Shown here in pieces: positions 16,691-25,136 of a DNA stretch of 51,860 nt. The stretch lies in assembly GCF_024158915.1 (NCBI RefSeq), contig NZ_JAMZGF010000036.1, forward strand, positions 1-51,860. The letters are read 5' to 3'. Within the stretch, counting starts at the first letter, position 1. Each line of letters begins with the position of its first letter. A program made the translations under genes and the position numbers. This DNA comes from Chryseobacterium sp. S0630 (lineage in GTDB: Bacteria; Bacteroidota; Bacteroidia; Flavobacteriales; Weeksellaceae). Under the pieces are notes generated by a model. It searched no databases and was not told the DNA's origin. It saw only the letters and a list, made by a program, of their open reading frames with translations.

Positions 16691-18376
16691 TTAATCCGGA
16701 CAGGTTTGGGTATTGAAACATTTCCAGCCTGTAGACGTTCCATCAATATTAACCTGCAGACAATTCTGCGTTGTATTATAAACAATCATTCCTTCTTTAA
16801 GGTCTGCCTGTGGGATAGCAGCTACCTGAGCATCGGTAAGTCTGTTAAGTACAAAACCTTTATTCTTTGATTCTAAAACAGCCCACGCTCCTTTTCTTGC
16901 TCCCGGCCAGTTGCTTCCGCCTTTATCTGCTCTGCTTAATGAAGTAATTCCGAAATCTGATGAAAGTACGGTTCCTGTTGTCACTGCAGGTTTATAACAA
17001 GGTACGTTCCCTTGAATCGTAACAGTCACCGTTGCTGTATCACAATTTGACGGAGAAGCGGTCTGGCAGATCTGATACACCAAAGTATATGTTCCCGGAG
17101 GAGTTCCAGGAGCTACCAGAATATGTCCGTCAGTTGTATTCAATGAAATATTGGGGTTTGAGGTTGATATTTGAGATAAAATAACGTTGGAAAGAGTTGC
17201 CTGTGCTCCGCCATACGTTTCAAAGTCGTTATCCAGAACAATTCCTGCAGAAGATCCTCCTGCAACAATGGTGTAGGTATCATCTACTGCCATTGGAGGC
17301 AGATCTCCGTTAATGGCAGGGCAAAATCCCGGATTGATAATCAAAGGCGCACTACAGCTGTTGGTAGAAGCACAATCATAGGTAACATTAGCCAAAAAAC
17401 TTGGAGTACTGTTCATGAAAACTGTACCTGGATCAGAAACACCTGTCGTTCTTCTAAAATCGAGATTAGGGCCAATCACAACATTTCCCACCTGAATAGG
17501 GTTTTGCAAAACGATATATCCTTTTTTGGTGGATGAAGCAGGCCCCTGAATGGCAGCATTCCCTCCCTGATACTGGTTCAGCGCTAGTTCTCCTTCATTA
17601 TAAATCACAGCATCAGCTGGCGCATTATTCATATTCCCTGTGGACGTAAAAAGTCCAAAATTGTAAATTTCACTGCTGCTTCCCGATAAATTAATATCTC
17701 CTCCCACAGTAAAAAATCCTGTATTGATAATTTTCCCCCCGTTGATATTAAATCCGTTCTGAGAAATAATGGTTCCACAATTCACATAGACACTTTGTTC
17801 ACTATTTCCATAGTTTCCACTGAGTAATATCAGCCCTCCTCCTTCGTTTCTGAAAAAAGTAACTGCCGAATTGCTCATATTCAGGTTTCCGTTAATATTC
17901 AGGTTTCCAAAATTATCAATCATATTGGAGGTATTGTCACCTAATTGTAAAACACCAAGCTCAATAAGTCCTTCATTGACAATTTTATTAATCTGTCCGT
18001 TCATTGTCAGGTTTCCATTTCCTCCTCCTACAGTTATATTCCCGGTATTGTAAACATGTACATCAAGATCAGCAACACTTGTTATTGTCTGATTAAAATT
18101 AAGCGTTCCGTGAACATCAAAACTTACCGAAGCATTTGTAACGCCACTGATATTGTTCTGAAACTGTAAGGTCACACCTGAAGCAATACAAATCTTAGAA
18201 TTGGTTCCAAAAGTCGGATTATTGAATGTAGTATTCGAAGTAAAACAAACCGTTGTATTATCCGGAAAATGATAGTTAGGGTCTGTAGGATTTTGAATGT
18301 CACAATTTGTACATTGTGCGTAACTGAAATAACAAAAGAATAAAGGAAATAAATAGAGCAATTTTCTCATCCGCAA
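16691..18376 (-). CDS. Large secreted surface protein with Ig-like domain
   Basis: This 561-residue protein has a signal peptide (residues 1-20, ending SYAQ), a Cys-containing start, and an Asn/Gly/Thr-rich region of short beta repeats to about residue 300 with INGN, NLN and INGG steps, resembling a right-handed beta-helix. A cadherin/Ig-like domain follows at about 360-460 (AVDDTYTIVAGG...VLDND...TVTVTI). The C-terminal module KGFVLN...EGMIVYNT..NCLQV matches the repeats in the downstream gene. It could be an adhesin or stalk protein; no canonical type IX sorting domain is evident. Confidence 0.7.
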   Translation of the reverse strand: MRMRKLLYLFPLFFCYFSYAQCTNCDIQNPTDPNYHFPDNTTVCFTSNTTFNNPTFGTNSKICIASGVTLQFQNNISGVTNASVSFDVHGTLNFNQTITSVADLDVHVYNTGNITVGGGNGNLTMNGQINKIVNEGLIELGVLQLGDNTSNMIDNFGNLNINGNLNMSNSAVTFFRNEGGGLILLSGNYGNSEQSVYVNCGTIISQNGFNINGGKIINTGFFTVGGDINLSGSSSEIYNFGLFTSTGNMNNAPADAVIYNEGELALNQYQGGNAAIQGPASSTKKGYIVLQNPIQVGNVVIGPNLDFRRTTGVSDPGTVFMNSTPSFLANVTYDCASTNSCSAPLIINPGFCPAINGDLPPMAVDDTYTIVAGGSSAGIVLDNDFETYGGAQATLSNVILSQISTSNPNISLNTTDGHILVAPGTPPGTYTLVYQICQTASPSNCDTATVTVTIQGNVPCYKPAVTTGTVLSSDFGITSLSRADKGGSNWPGARKGAWAVLESKNKGFVLNRLTDAQVAAIPQADLKEGMIVYNTTQNCLQVNIDGTSTGWKCFNTQTCPD

Positions 18377-18561
18377 ATTTTATACAAATAAAACTACAAT
18401 ATTTTTATCACCAAACAATGAATTTTACAATATTTATCACTATATTAATTAAAAAATAATATAAACTGATTTTATTTAAATCAATATTTAATTATTATTA
18501 ATAAATTTCCAACCTATACGATCCTGAAAATAAGAACGTTTAATATTATAAAAAATCACCG

Positions 18562-19923
18562 ATGGAAATTGAGAGTATTCTACTGAAGCAAAGAGATTTT
18601 TTCAAAACACAGCAAACCAAAAGCATTGCTTTTCGAAAAATGTATCTTGAAAAACTTAAAAATCTTATTATTTCTAATGAGAATATGCTGTGTGAGGCGA
18701 TCAACAAAGATTTTGGAAAATCAAAATTTGATACTTTCACTACAGAATTATCTTTTATTCTGAATGATATCAATTATTATCTCAAGAACCTAAAATCCCT
18801 TTCAAAGCCTAAAAAAGTAAGTACCAACATTGTCAATCAGCTGGGAAACAGCAGAATTTACCCGGAGCCATTGGGCTGTATCCTGGTCATAGGAGCCTGG
18901 AATTATCCTTACCAATTATCTCTTTCTCCCATCATTGCGGCCATGGCTGCAGGAAACTGTTGTATTCTTAAGCCCAGCGAAATCGCTGAAAATACTATGA
19001 AAGCTATGGCAGCAATCATCAATGATAACTTCCCACCTGAATATCTTTATGCATATGAAGGAGGTATTGATGAAACCACAGCTCTTTTAACATTAAAATT
19101 TGACAAGATATTCTTTACAGGAAGTACAAAAGTCGGAAAGATTGTGTACAAGGCAGCTGCAGAACATCTCACTCCTGTCACCCTTGAATTAGGTGGAAAA
19201 TCTCCGGCTATTGTCACGAAAAATGCCAATCTCGAAATGGCAGCCAAAAGAATTGTGTGGGGAAAATTCCTTAATGCCGGACAAACCTGCGTAGCTCCCG
19301 ATTATCTTTTGGTGGAAGAAACCATTCAGGAGCAGTTTCTGGAAATGCTTAGGAAATACATCAAAGAATTTAAATATGATCAGGATTCTGTTCAGTATAC
19401 AAGAATCATCAACCAAAGGAATTTTCAACGCCTGATACGTCTTATCGATAAAGAAAAAATCTTTTCCGGAGGTTATTTTGACGAAGAAAAGCTCTATATC
19501 GAGCCCACTATTCTGAATCATATAGACTGGAATGACGAAATCATGCAGGAAGAAATTTTTGGACCTCTCCTGCCGGTCATCAGCTTTAAAAATTATAATG
19601 CAGCACTCCACTCCATTGTAGAACTTGAAAAACCTCTGGCCGCCTATCTTTTCACCAATAATTCTGAAGAAAAAGATCAATTTACCCGAAAGCTTTCTTT
19701 TGGAGGAGGATGTATTAATGATACGGTGATGCATTTAAGTAATGACAATCTTCCGTTTGGAGGAGTGGGAAACTCAGGAATAGGAAATTATCACGGGAAA
19801 TATGGTTTCGAAACCTTTTCACACCAGAAAGCCATTCTTGAAAAAGCAACCTGGGGTGAACCGAATATCAAATATCCACCTTATTCTGATAAAAAATTAA
19901 GCTGGATTAAAAAGTTACTGTAA
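18562..19923 (+). CDS. Aldehyde dehydrogenase
   Basis: The 453-residue enzyme belongs to the class 3-like ALDH branch (no N-terminal targeting segment, short C-terminus). The catalytic cysteine is C243 (NAGQTC), the general base glutamate is E209 (LELGGKSP), and the NAD-binding FTGSTKVG lies at 185-192. It oxidises aldehydes to acids with NAD(P)+ in the cytoplasm; long-chain or aromatic aldehydes are typical for this branch, but the substrate cannot be read from sequence. It is monocistronic. Confidence 0.92.
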   Translation: MEIESILLKQRDFFKTQQTKSIAFRKMYLEKLKNLIISNENMLCEAINKDFGKSKFDTFTTELSFILNDINYYLKNLKSLSKPKKVSTNIVNQLGNSRIYPEPLGCILVIGAWNYPYQLSLSPIIAAMAAGNCCILKPSEIAENTMKAMAAIINDNFPPEYLYAYEGGIDETTALLTLKFDKIFFTGSTKVGKIVYKAAAEHLTPVTLELGGKSPAIVTKNANLEMAAKRIVWGKFLNAGQTCVAPDYLLVEETIQEQFLEMLRKYIKEFKYDQDSVQYTRIINQRNFQRLIRLIDKEKIFSGGYFDEEKLYIEPTILNHIDWNDEIMQEEIFGPLLPVISFKNYNAALHSIVELEKPLAAYLFTNNSEEKDQFTRKLSFGGGCINDTVMHLSNDNLPFGGVGNSGIGNYHGKYGFETFSHQKAILEKATWGEPNIKYPPYSDKKLSWIKKLL

Positions 19924-20045
19924 ATTCAATATATATTATTCTCTCGCTGATTTTGCAGACCTCTTATAAATACAGGTATAATTGTGAGAAACTTTATTTT
20001 AAATAGAAAGTGTTACAGTTTCTAATAAAACAGATTTTTAAAATA

Positions 20046-20076
20046 AAAAAACTGCCTCATTGCTGAAGCAGTTTTT
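20046..20076 (-). terminator. Terminator after the thioredoxin-like gene
   Basis: AAAAACTGC.TCA-TTGC-TGA.GCAGTTTTT gives a 12-bp stem with one mismatch, 4 bases past the stop codon at 20080, with A/T tracts on both sides. It may also serve the convergent aldehyde dehydrogenase gene. Confidence 0.88.
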
Positions 20077-20079
20077 ATT

Positions 20080-20652
20080 TTATCCTTTTTTAGGAGCCCA
20101 TGTAGTAAAGAATTCTTTTACTTTTTCTTTACTGTAGCCCTTTCCTTCTTCCAATACATCGCTCTGCTGAACTTTGATCAATTTTCCATCTTTATCTAGA
20201 ATAATAAAAACCGGATATCCGAATTTATCTCCCGGATTGCCATATTGAGCAAAAACTTTTTCATTTTTATTATCCGGAGAATAGTTCAGGTGGTAATACA
20301 GATAATTCTTGTCTACAATTTCCTTCAGTTCAGGAGTAGTCTGTACATAATCGTTAAAACGAAGACACCAGATACACCAGTTTCCACCTGCCTGGATCAT
20401 TATATTTTTGCCTTCCTTTTTAGCCTGGGCAACAAGTTTATTAATATCAGCCTGAGCATCAGCTTTGGGGTCATAAGGCTTAGGAAGCTTAGCCTTTTCT
20501 TCAGCTGCCTTTTTCTGAGCCTCTAATTTAGCCTGCTCTGCAGGAACTATAAGAGCTGTTTTTTGTTTTCCTTTATCGGGGGAATTCTTTACATCTTGCG
20601 AAAAAGCGAAAGTACTTAATCCCAGGAAAGCGAATATTATCAATCTTTTCAT
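20080..20652 (-). CDS. Thioredoxin-like periplasmic protein
   Basis: From the ATG at 20652 the 190-residue protein has a signal peptide (MKRLIIFAFLGLSTFAFS), a charged linker rich in Lys, Ala and Glu (about 30-60), and a thioredoxin fold with the active-site pair C93-x-x-C96 in GNWCIWC. The longer frame to 20703 is rejected because it would bury the signal peptide. The WC.WC..F arrangement is that of DUF255/thioredoxin_7-type proteins, which reduce or isomerise disulphides in the cell envelope. It is divergent from the acyltransferase gene. Confidence 0.82.
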   Translation of the reverse strand: MKRLIIFAFLGLSTFAFSQDVKNSPDKGKQKTALIVPAEQAKLEAQKKAAEEKAKLPKPYDPKADAQADINKLVAQAKKEGKNIMIQAGGNWCIWCLRFNDYVQTTPELKEIVDKNYLYYHLNYSPDNKNEKVFAQYGNPGDKFGYPVFIILDKDGKLIKVQQSDVLEEGKGYSKEKVKEFFTTWAPKKG

Positions 20653-20717
20653 AATATAAAAGTAAAAAAAATAATACATATCCTTCTGCAAAAATAGAAC
20701 CATAATTTTATTATCAC

Positions 20718-20725
20718 TAAATTTG
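20718..20725 (+). promoter_or_regulatory. -7 box of the acyltransferase gene
   Basis: TAAATTTG matches TAnnTTTG and ends only 8 bases before the ATG at 20734, implying a very short leader. A -33 TTG is not clear. Confidence 0.5.
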
Positions 20726-20733
20726 CGTGTTTT

Positions 20734-21618
20734 ATGAATTTTCTAATCAAAATATTATATCTGATCTCCAAGCTTCCGCTGAAAATATTATATGTTTTTT
20801 CGGACGTCATCTTCTTCCTGAATTATTATATTGTAGGATACAGAAAAGAGGTTATTACTCAAAACCTTAGAAACTCTTTTCCCAACAAATCTGAAGAAGA
20901 AATCAAGGAGATACGAAAAAAATTCTACCTTAATTTTTCAGATTACCTGGTAGAAACTATCAAATCTTTCAGCATTTCGGAAACAGAATCCCGAGTGAGG
21001 ATGCAGCATATCAATCAGCATTTATTTCACGAAGCTAAAGAAGAAGGTAAAAATATTATTCTTTTGGCTGGTCACGTTTTCAATTGGGAATGGATCAATG
21101 CACTGGCAAGAATTATTCCTCAGGCGCACTGCCATCCCGTTTACAGAAAGGTAAATAATGACTTTTGGGAGAATCAGATGAAGAAAGTCCGAAACAAATT
21201 TGGAAACGAAGCACTGGAAGCCAATGAAGTTATTCTGAATATTTTCAGATCTAAAAATAATGGAGATTCAGCTTATATGTTTGTAGCTGATCAAACGCCT
21301 CACCACGCTCATGTCACTTACGGATTAGAATTTCTGAATCAGCGTACGCCTGCCTTTATAGGCTATGACAGGCTTGCCACAAGGATGGATCTTGTCTTCA
21401 TCTATTGTGAAATGAAAAAGGTAAAACGCGGTTATTATCAGGTTAATTATCACAGAATATATCCGGATGGTGAAAAGTTTACAGAAAATGAAGTTGTGAG
21501 AAAATTTCATAAATTATTGGAAAACACTTTACACAAATATCCTGACAACTACCTTTGGTCACATAGAAAATGGAAGTATCAGGACTCCATTAAGAATTTT
21601 GATTCTGATAAAAAATAG
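20734..21618 (+). CDS. Lipid A biosynthesis-type acyltransferase (LpxL/HtrB family)
   Basis: The 294-residue protein has an N-terminal hydrophobic anchor (about 1-35) and the HX4(D/E) catalytic motif as H114-VFNW-E119, followed by VADQTPHHAH near 188-197. These are the marks of the LPLAT family that adds secondary acyl chains to lipid A or to flavobacterial aminolipids at the inner membrane. The glycosyltransferase gene starts 6 bases after its stop, so the two form an operon with an envelope role. Confidence 0.88.
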   Translation: MNFLIKILYLISKLPLKILYVFSDVIFFLNYYIVGYRKEVITQNLRNSFPNKSEEEIKEIRKKFYLNFSDYLVETIKSFSISETESRVRMQHINQHLFHEAKEEGKNIILLAGHVFNWEWINALARIIPQAHCHPVYRKVNNDFWENQMKKVRNKFGNEALEANEVILNIFRSKNNGDSAYMFVADQTPHHAHVTYGLEFLNQRTPAFIGYDRLATRMDLVFIYCEMKKVKRGYYQVNYHRIYPDGEKFTENEVVRKFHKLLENTLHKYPDNYLWSHRKWKYQDSIKNFDSDKK

Positions 21619-21624
21619 ATTGAC

Positions 21625-22602
21625 ATGCAGAAAAAACTGGCAATTGCCATCTTAAACTGGAATGGCAGAAATTGGCTTGAGAAATTTCTTCCGGGTGTGG
21701 TACAATTTTCTCAGAATGCGGATATTTATGTGATTGACAATCTTTCTACGGATGATTCCATTGCGTTTTTACAAAAGAATTTTCCCACAGTATGTATTAT
21801 TAAAAATGATAAAAACTATGGGTTTGCAGGTGGTTATAATGAAGGATTAAAATCCATCAAAAATGAATATTACTGTCTTCTCAATTCTGATGTAGAAGTT
21901 ACGGAGAACTGGACAGTACCTGCGTTAGAATTATTAGAGAACAACCCTATTATATCTGCAGTACAACCCAAAATTTTGTCTTATCACAACAGAAATTATT
22001 TTGAATTTGCAGGCGCTGCCGGTGGATTGATAGACAATCTTGGATATCCTTACTGCAGAGGAAGAGTTTTTGATGATCTGGAAGAAGATAAAGGTCAGTA
22101 TAATGATGAAACAGAGATCTTCTGGGCATCAGGATGCTGCTTTTTTATCCGTTCAAAAGACTTCTGGGAGCAGAATGGTTTTGATGCAAGATTTTTTGCT
22201 CATCAGGAGGAGATTGACCTTTGCTGGAGGCTTATTAATTCCGGAAAAAAGATTTATTATACCGGGAAATCCAAAGTTTACCATGTAGGTGGTGGAACGC
22301 TCAACAAACAGAGTGCACAGAAAACGTATTTAAACATCAGAAATAACCTTTCTATGATGTTTAAAAACCTTCCTTTTCCTCAATTGATCTTCTTGATATT
22401 TTTCAGATTATGTCTGGATGGTGTTGCCGGAATTTATTTTGGTTTAAAACAAGGCTTTCCCCATCTGTGGGCTGTAGTAAGAGCTCATTTTGGGTTTTAT
22501 GCTCAGCTTCCCGGAACATGGAAACTTCGCCATAAACATCAGAAGAATCAGTTTTACCAATCGAAATGGTTAATTTTTAAGCACTTTTTGGGAGGAAGGT
22601 AA
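21625..22602 (+). CDS. Family 2 glycosyltransferase
   Basis: This 325-residue protein starts LAIAILNWNGRNWLEKFL, typical of rhamnosyltransferase-like GT2 enzymes. It shows a nucleotide-binding DN.STD at about 39-44, GFAGGYN.G at 66-74, and the metal-binding NSD at 87-89. ASGCCFFIR (about 169-177) and EEIDLCWR (about 194-201) complete the GT-A fold signatures. A C-terminal hydrophobic segment (about 250-275) suggests membrane association. It probably decorates a surface polysaccharide or lipid and is co-transcribed with the acyltransferase. Confidence 0.9.
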   Translation: MQKKLAIAILNWNGRNWLEKFLPGVVQFSQNADIYVIDNLSTDDSIAFLQKNFPTVCIIKNDKNYGFAGGYNEGLKSIKNEYYCLLNSDVEVTENWTVPALELLENNPIISAVQPKILSYHNRNYFEFAGAAGGLIDNLGYPYCRGRVFDDLEEDKGQYNDETEIFWASGCCFFIRSKDFWEQNGFDARFFAHQEEIDLCWRLINSGKKIYYTGKSKVYHVGGGTLNKQSAQKTYLNIRNNLSMMFKNLPFPQLIFLIFFRLCLDGVAGIYFGLKQGFPHLWAVVRAHFGFYAQLPGTWKLRHKHQKNQFYQSKWLIFKHFLGGR

Positions 22603-22746
22603 CAGGTTGCAGGGATTAGTTGAAAATTAAGACTCTCTTACTTATTTTGAACTAAGATTATTAGAGTAAATTTCATCACTTCAATTAAAACCTTAAACCT
22701 TAAACTCTAAACTAGAGAACTATCAACAACATACAATTTAAAAACA

Positions 22747-23301
22747 ATGGATTTCTGTGCAATAGATTTTGAAACGGCTACTCACGAGAAAAGTTCAGCT
22801 TGTGAGATGGGAATTTGTGTCGTACAGGATTCTAAAATTGTAGAAACAAAGACCTGGCTGATAAAACCACCAAGTTTTCCTTATTTCAGTAAATTCAATA
22901 TTGCTGTACACGGTATTCATCCTGAAGATGTAAAAGATGCACCGACCTTTGATGAAGTATGGTATGAAGCTCAGGATATGATGTATGGAAGTCTTATGAT
23001 TGCTCACAATGCAGGGTTTGACGCTTCTGTTTTAAGAGGATGTCTGGAGCATTACGGAATGTTTACCCCCAAATTGAACTATCTCTGCAGTATTCAGTTG
23101 GCTAAGAAATCATGGAATTATCTTCCGAAATATGGTCTGAAACCATTAGCTGAATATCATAAAATTGATTTCACCCACCACAGAGCGGGTGCAGATGCTG
23201 AAGTATGTGCCAAGATTTCTTTACTGGCATTTGAGAAACTCTTCCTCACCAGTAATGATGAAGTAAACGAGTATATGAAAGCAAAAATTAAAAGGCTTTA
23301 G
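22747..23301 (+). CDS. DnaQ-like 3'-5' exonuclease
   Basis: The 184-residue enzyme has the complete DEDDh set: D7 and E9 in DFETA, D92 in AHNAGFD, and H145/D150 in HHRAGAD. It is the size of a free-standing exonuclease domain, so it could be a proofreading subunit (epsilon-like) or an oligoribonuclease-type repair nuclease. CSIQLAKKSW...YGLKPLAEYH is typical of Pol III epsilon-like proteins. It is monocistronic; the 144 bases upstream hold only AT-rich DNA with a CTTAAAC simple repeat. Confidence 0.9.
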   Translation: MDFCAIDFETATHEKSSACEMGICVVQDSKIVETKTWLIKPPSFPYFSKFNIAVHGIHPEDVKDAPTFDEVWYEAQDMMYGSLMIAHNAGFDASVLRGCLEHYGMFTPKLNYLCSIQLAKKSWNYLPKYGLKPLAEYHKIDFTHHRAGADAEVCAKISLLAFEKLFLTSNDEVNEYMKAKIKRL

Positions 23302-23346
23302 TAATTTTATAAACAAATAAACCCGGGTTTTTATTGATCTGTAAAA

Positions 23347-23363
23347 CCTGTACTTTTTACAGG
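23347..23363 (-). terminator. Terminator after apaG
   Basis: CCTGTA-N5-TACAGG is followed on the minus strand by TTTTAC. It lies 11 bases past the apaG stop codon at 23374. Confidence 0.65.
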
Positions 23364-23373
23364 GCATAAGTTA

Positions 23374-23763
23374 TTAATTACTCAACACTTCAGACAACAG
23401 ATTGAACTTTGGAATATCAATCTCAAAAGTTTCCTGTGTCTCCATGTTTTTAACCAGGTATTTTCCGCTCATATTTCCTACTCCGGAACGAAGCATAACA
23501 TTGGAGAAATAAGCAAAATTTTCACCAGTTCCTATCTCAGGGGTCAGTCCGATCACCCCGTCGCCTATAATTTCTGTGTATCCGAATCCGACATCGAAGA
23601 TTAACCATTTTCTTTTCAATACTTTGATAGGAAAGCTTCCGTCATTTTCTATCGTGATATTGTATTTAAAAACGTAACGGTTTTCGGAAGGATAACTGTT
23701 TTTACTATCATATTCAGGTATAACTGAAACTTTGATATTGGAAGTCATTTTTGAAAACATCAT
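23374..23763 (-). CDS. apaG: ApaG protein
   Basis: This 129-residue protein matches the ApaG/DUF525 family: an immunoglobulin-like beta sandwich with YVFKYNITIEN..., the GDGVIGLTPEI.TGE.F.Y core (about residues 72-90) and G.M.GKY.V near the end. Bacterial ApaG is linked to Ap4A and metal homeostasis, with no proven reaction. Three ATG codons (23763, 23760, 23748) are possible; I keep the longest. Confidence 0.9.
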   Translation of the reverse strand: MMFSKMTSNIKVSVIPEYDSKNSYPSENRYVFKYNITIENDGSFPIKVLKRKWLIFDVGFGYTEIIGDGVIGLTPEIGTGENFAYFSNVMLRSGVGNMSGKYLVKNMETQETFEIDIPKFNLLSEVLSN

Positions 23764-23789
23764 TGTAGCATTTTCTTAATAAATACAAA

Positions 23790-23815
23790 AATCTCGCCTT
23801 TTTTGAGGCGAGATT
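23790..23815 (-). terminator. Terminator after the sucAB operon
   Basis: AATCTCGCCT-N6-AGGCGAGATT is a perfect 10-bp stem followed on the minus strand by TTTTTGTATTT, 28 bases past the sucB stop. Confidence 0.92.
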
Positions 23816-23843
23816 ATATATTATGTTATAATTTCATTAAAAA

Positions 23844-25097
23844 CTATAATCCAAGGCCTTTTCTTTCGTCACCTCCCATTAGAATTTCAACAGGGTTGTC
23901 AATACCTTCTTTTACCGCTACAAGGAATCCTACAGATTCTTTACCGTCGATAATTCTGTGGTCATAAGACATTGCAACATACATCATTGGTCTGATTACT
24001 ACCTGTCCGTCAACCGCTACTGGTCTCTGGATAATGTTGTGCATTCCTAAGATAGCAGATTGTGGAGGGTTGATGATTGGTGTAGACATCATAGATCCAA
24101 AAGTACCACCGTTTGTAATTGTGAAAGTACCACCAGTCATTTCGTCAACAGTAATTTTACCATCTCTTACTTTTACAGCAAGATCTTTAATGTTGGCTTC
24201 AACACCTGCAAAAGACATATTTTCAGCATTTCTCAATACCGGAACCATTAATCCTTTAGGACCTGAAACGGCAATTGAAATATCGCAGAAATCATAGTTT
24301 ACTTTGAAGTCTCCGTCGATAGATGCGTTTACATCCGGATACATTTGTAATGCTCTTGTTACTGCTTTTGTAAAGAAAGACATGAAACCAAGTCCTACTC
24401 CATGTTTTTGAGCAAATTCTTCTTTATATTGCTTTCTTAATCTGAAGATTTCAGACATATCCACTTCGTTGAAAGTCGTCAACATTGCTGTTTCGTTCTT
24501 CACAGAAACCAATCTCTGAGCGATTTTTCTTCTTAAAACTGAAAGTTTAGTTGTAGTGGTAGTTCTAGCACCTGTAGCAGTCATAGGGCTTCCTCCTAAT
24601 GCAGGAACTGCCGCTAATTCAGCATCAGTTTTAGTGATTCTTCCATCTCTTCCTGTTCCTGAAACCTGAGCAGCATCCATTCCTTTTTCGTCAAGGATTT
24701 TCTTAGCAGCCGGAGATGGAGCTCCTGTTGCATAAGTTTGTGGAGCAGCTACCGGAGCAGCTGGTTTTGGAGCTTCTTGTTTAGCAGGCTCAGCAGCTTT
24801 CGGAGCTTCTTCCTGTTTTGGAGCTTCAGCAGCAGGTGCAGCACCTTCTGGTCTTGCAGCGTCCATATCAATTAAACAAACTACCTGACCTACTTGTACT
24901 ACATCACCTTCTTCTGCCTTTAAAGTGATAACACCACTTTGTTCTGCAGGCAATTCAAGAGTTGCTTTATCTGAATCCACTTCGGCGATAGGTTGATCTT
25001 TTTCTACATAATCACCATCTTTTACAAGCCAAGTTGCAATTTCAACTTCTGTAATTGATTCGCCTGGTGAAGGAACTTTCATTTCTAAAACTGACAT
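23844..25097 (-). CDS. sucB: 2-oxoglutarate dehydrogenase E2 (dihydrolipoyl succinyltransferase)
   Basis: The 417-residue protein has a lipoyl domain (1-78) with the modified lysine K44 in EVDSDKATLE, an Ala/Pro/Glu-rich linker (about 80-120), a peripheral subunit-binding domain (about 127-160) and the acyltransferase core with H380 and D384 in SYDHRIIDG. It transfers succinyl groups to CoA in the TCA cycle. sucA lies 39 bases upstream on the same strand, which fixes the substrate as 2-oxoglutarate. The E3 gene is not in the window. Confidence 0.96.
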   Translation of the reverse strand: MSVLEMKVPSPGESITEVEIATWLVKDGDYVEKDQPIAEVDSDKATLELPAEQSGVITLKAEEGDVVQVGQVVCLIDMDAARPEGAAPAAEAPKQEEAPKAAEPAKQEAPKPAAPVAAPQTYATGAPSPAAKKILDEKGMDAAQVSGTGRDGRITKTDAELAAVPALGGSPMTATGARTTTTTKLSVLRRKIAQRLVSVKNETAMLTTFNEVDMSEIFRLRKQYKEEFAQKHGVGLGFMSFFTKAVTRALQMYPDVNASIDGDFKVNYDFCDISIAVSGPKGLMVPVLRNAENMSFAGVEANIKDLAVKVRDGKITVDEMTGGTFTITNGGTFGSMMSTPIINPPQSAILGMHNIIQRPVAVDGQVVIRPMMYVAMSYDHRIIDGKESVGFLVAVKEGIDNPVEILMGGDERKGLGL

Positions 25098-25136
25098 ATC
25101 GAGTATTTTTTATTTTTTAATTGATTATTATTTAAA

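Noticed and set aside
19189..19734. 181-codon minus-strand frame
   Set aside because: It lies wholly inside the aldehyde dehydrogenase gene with intact catalytic motifs and shows no protein family features.
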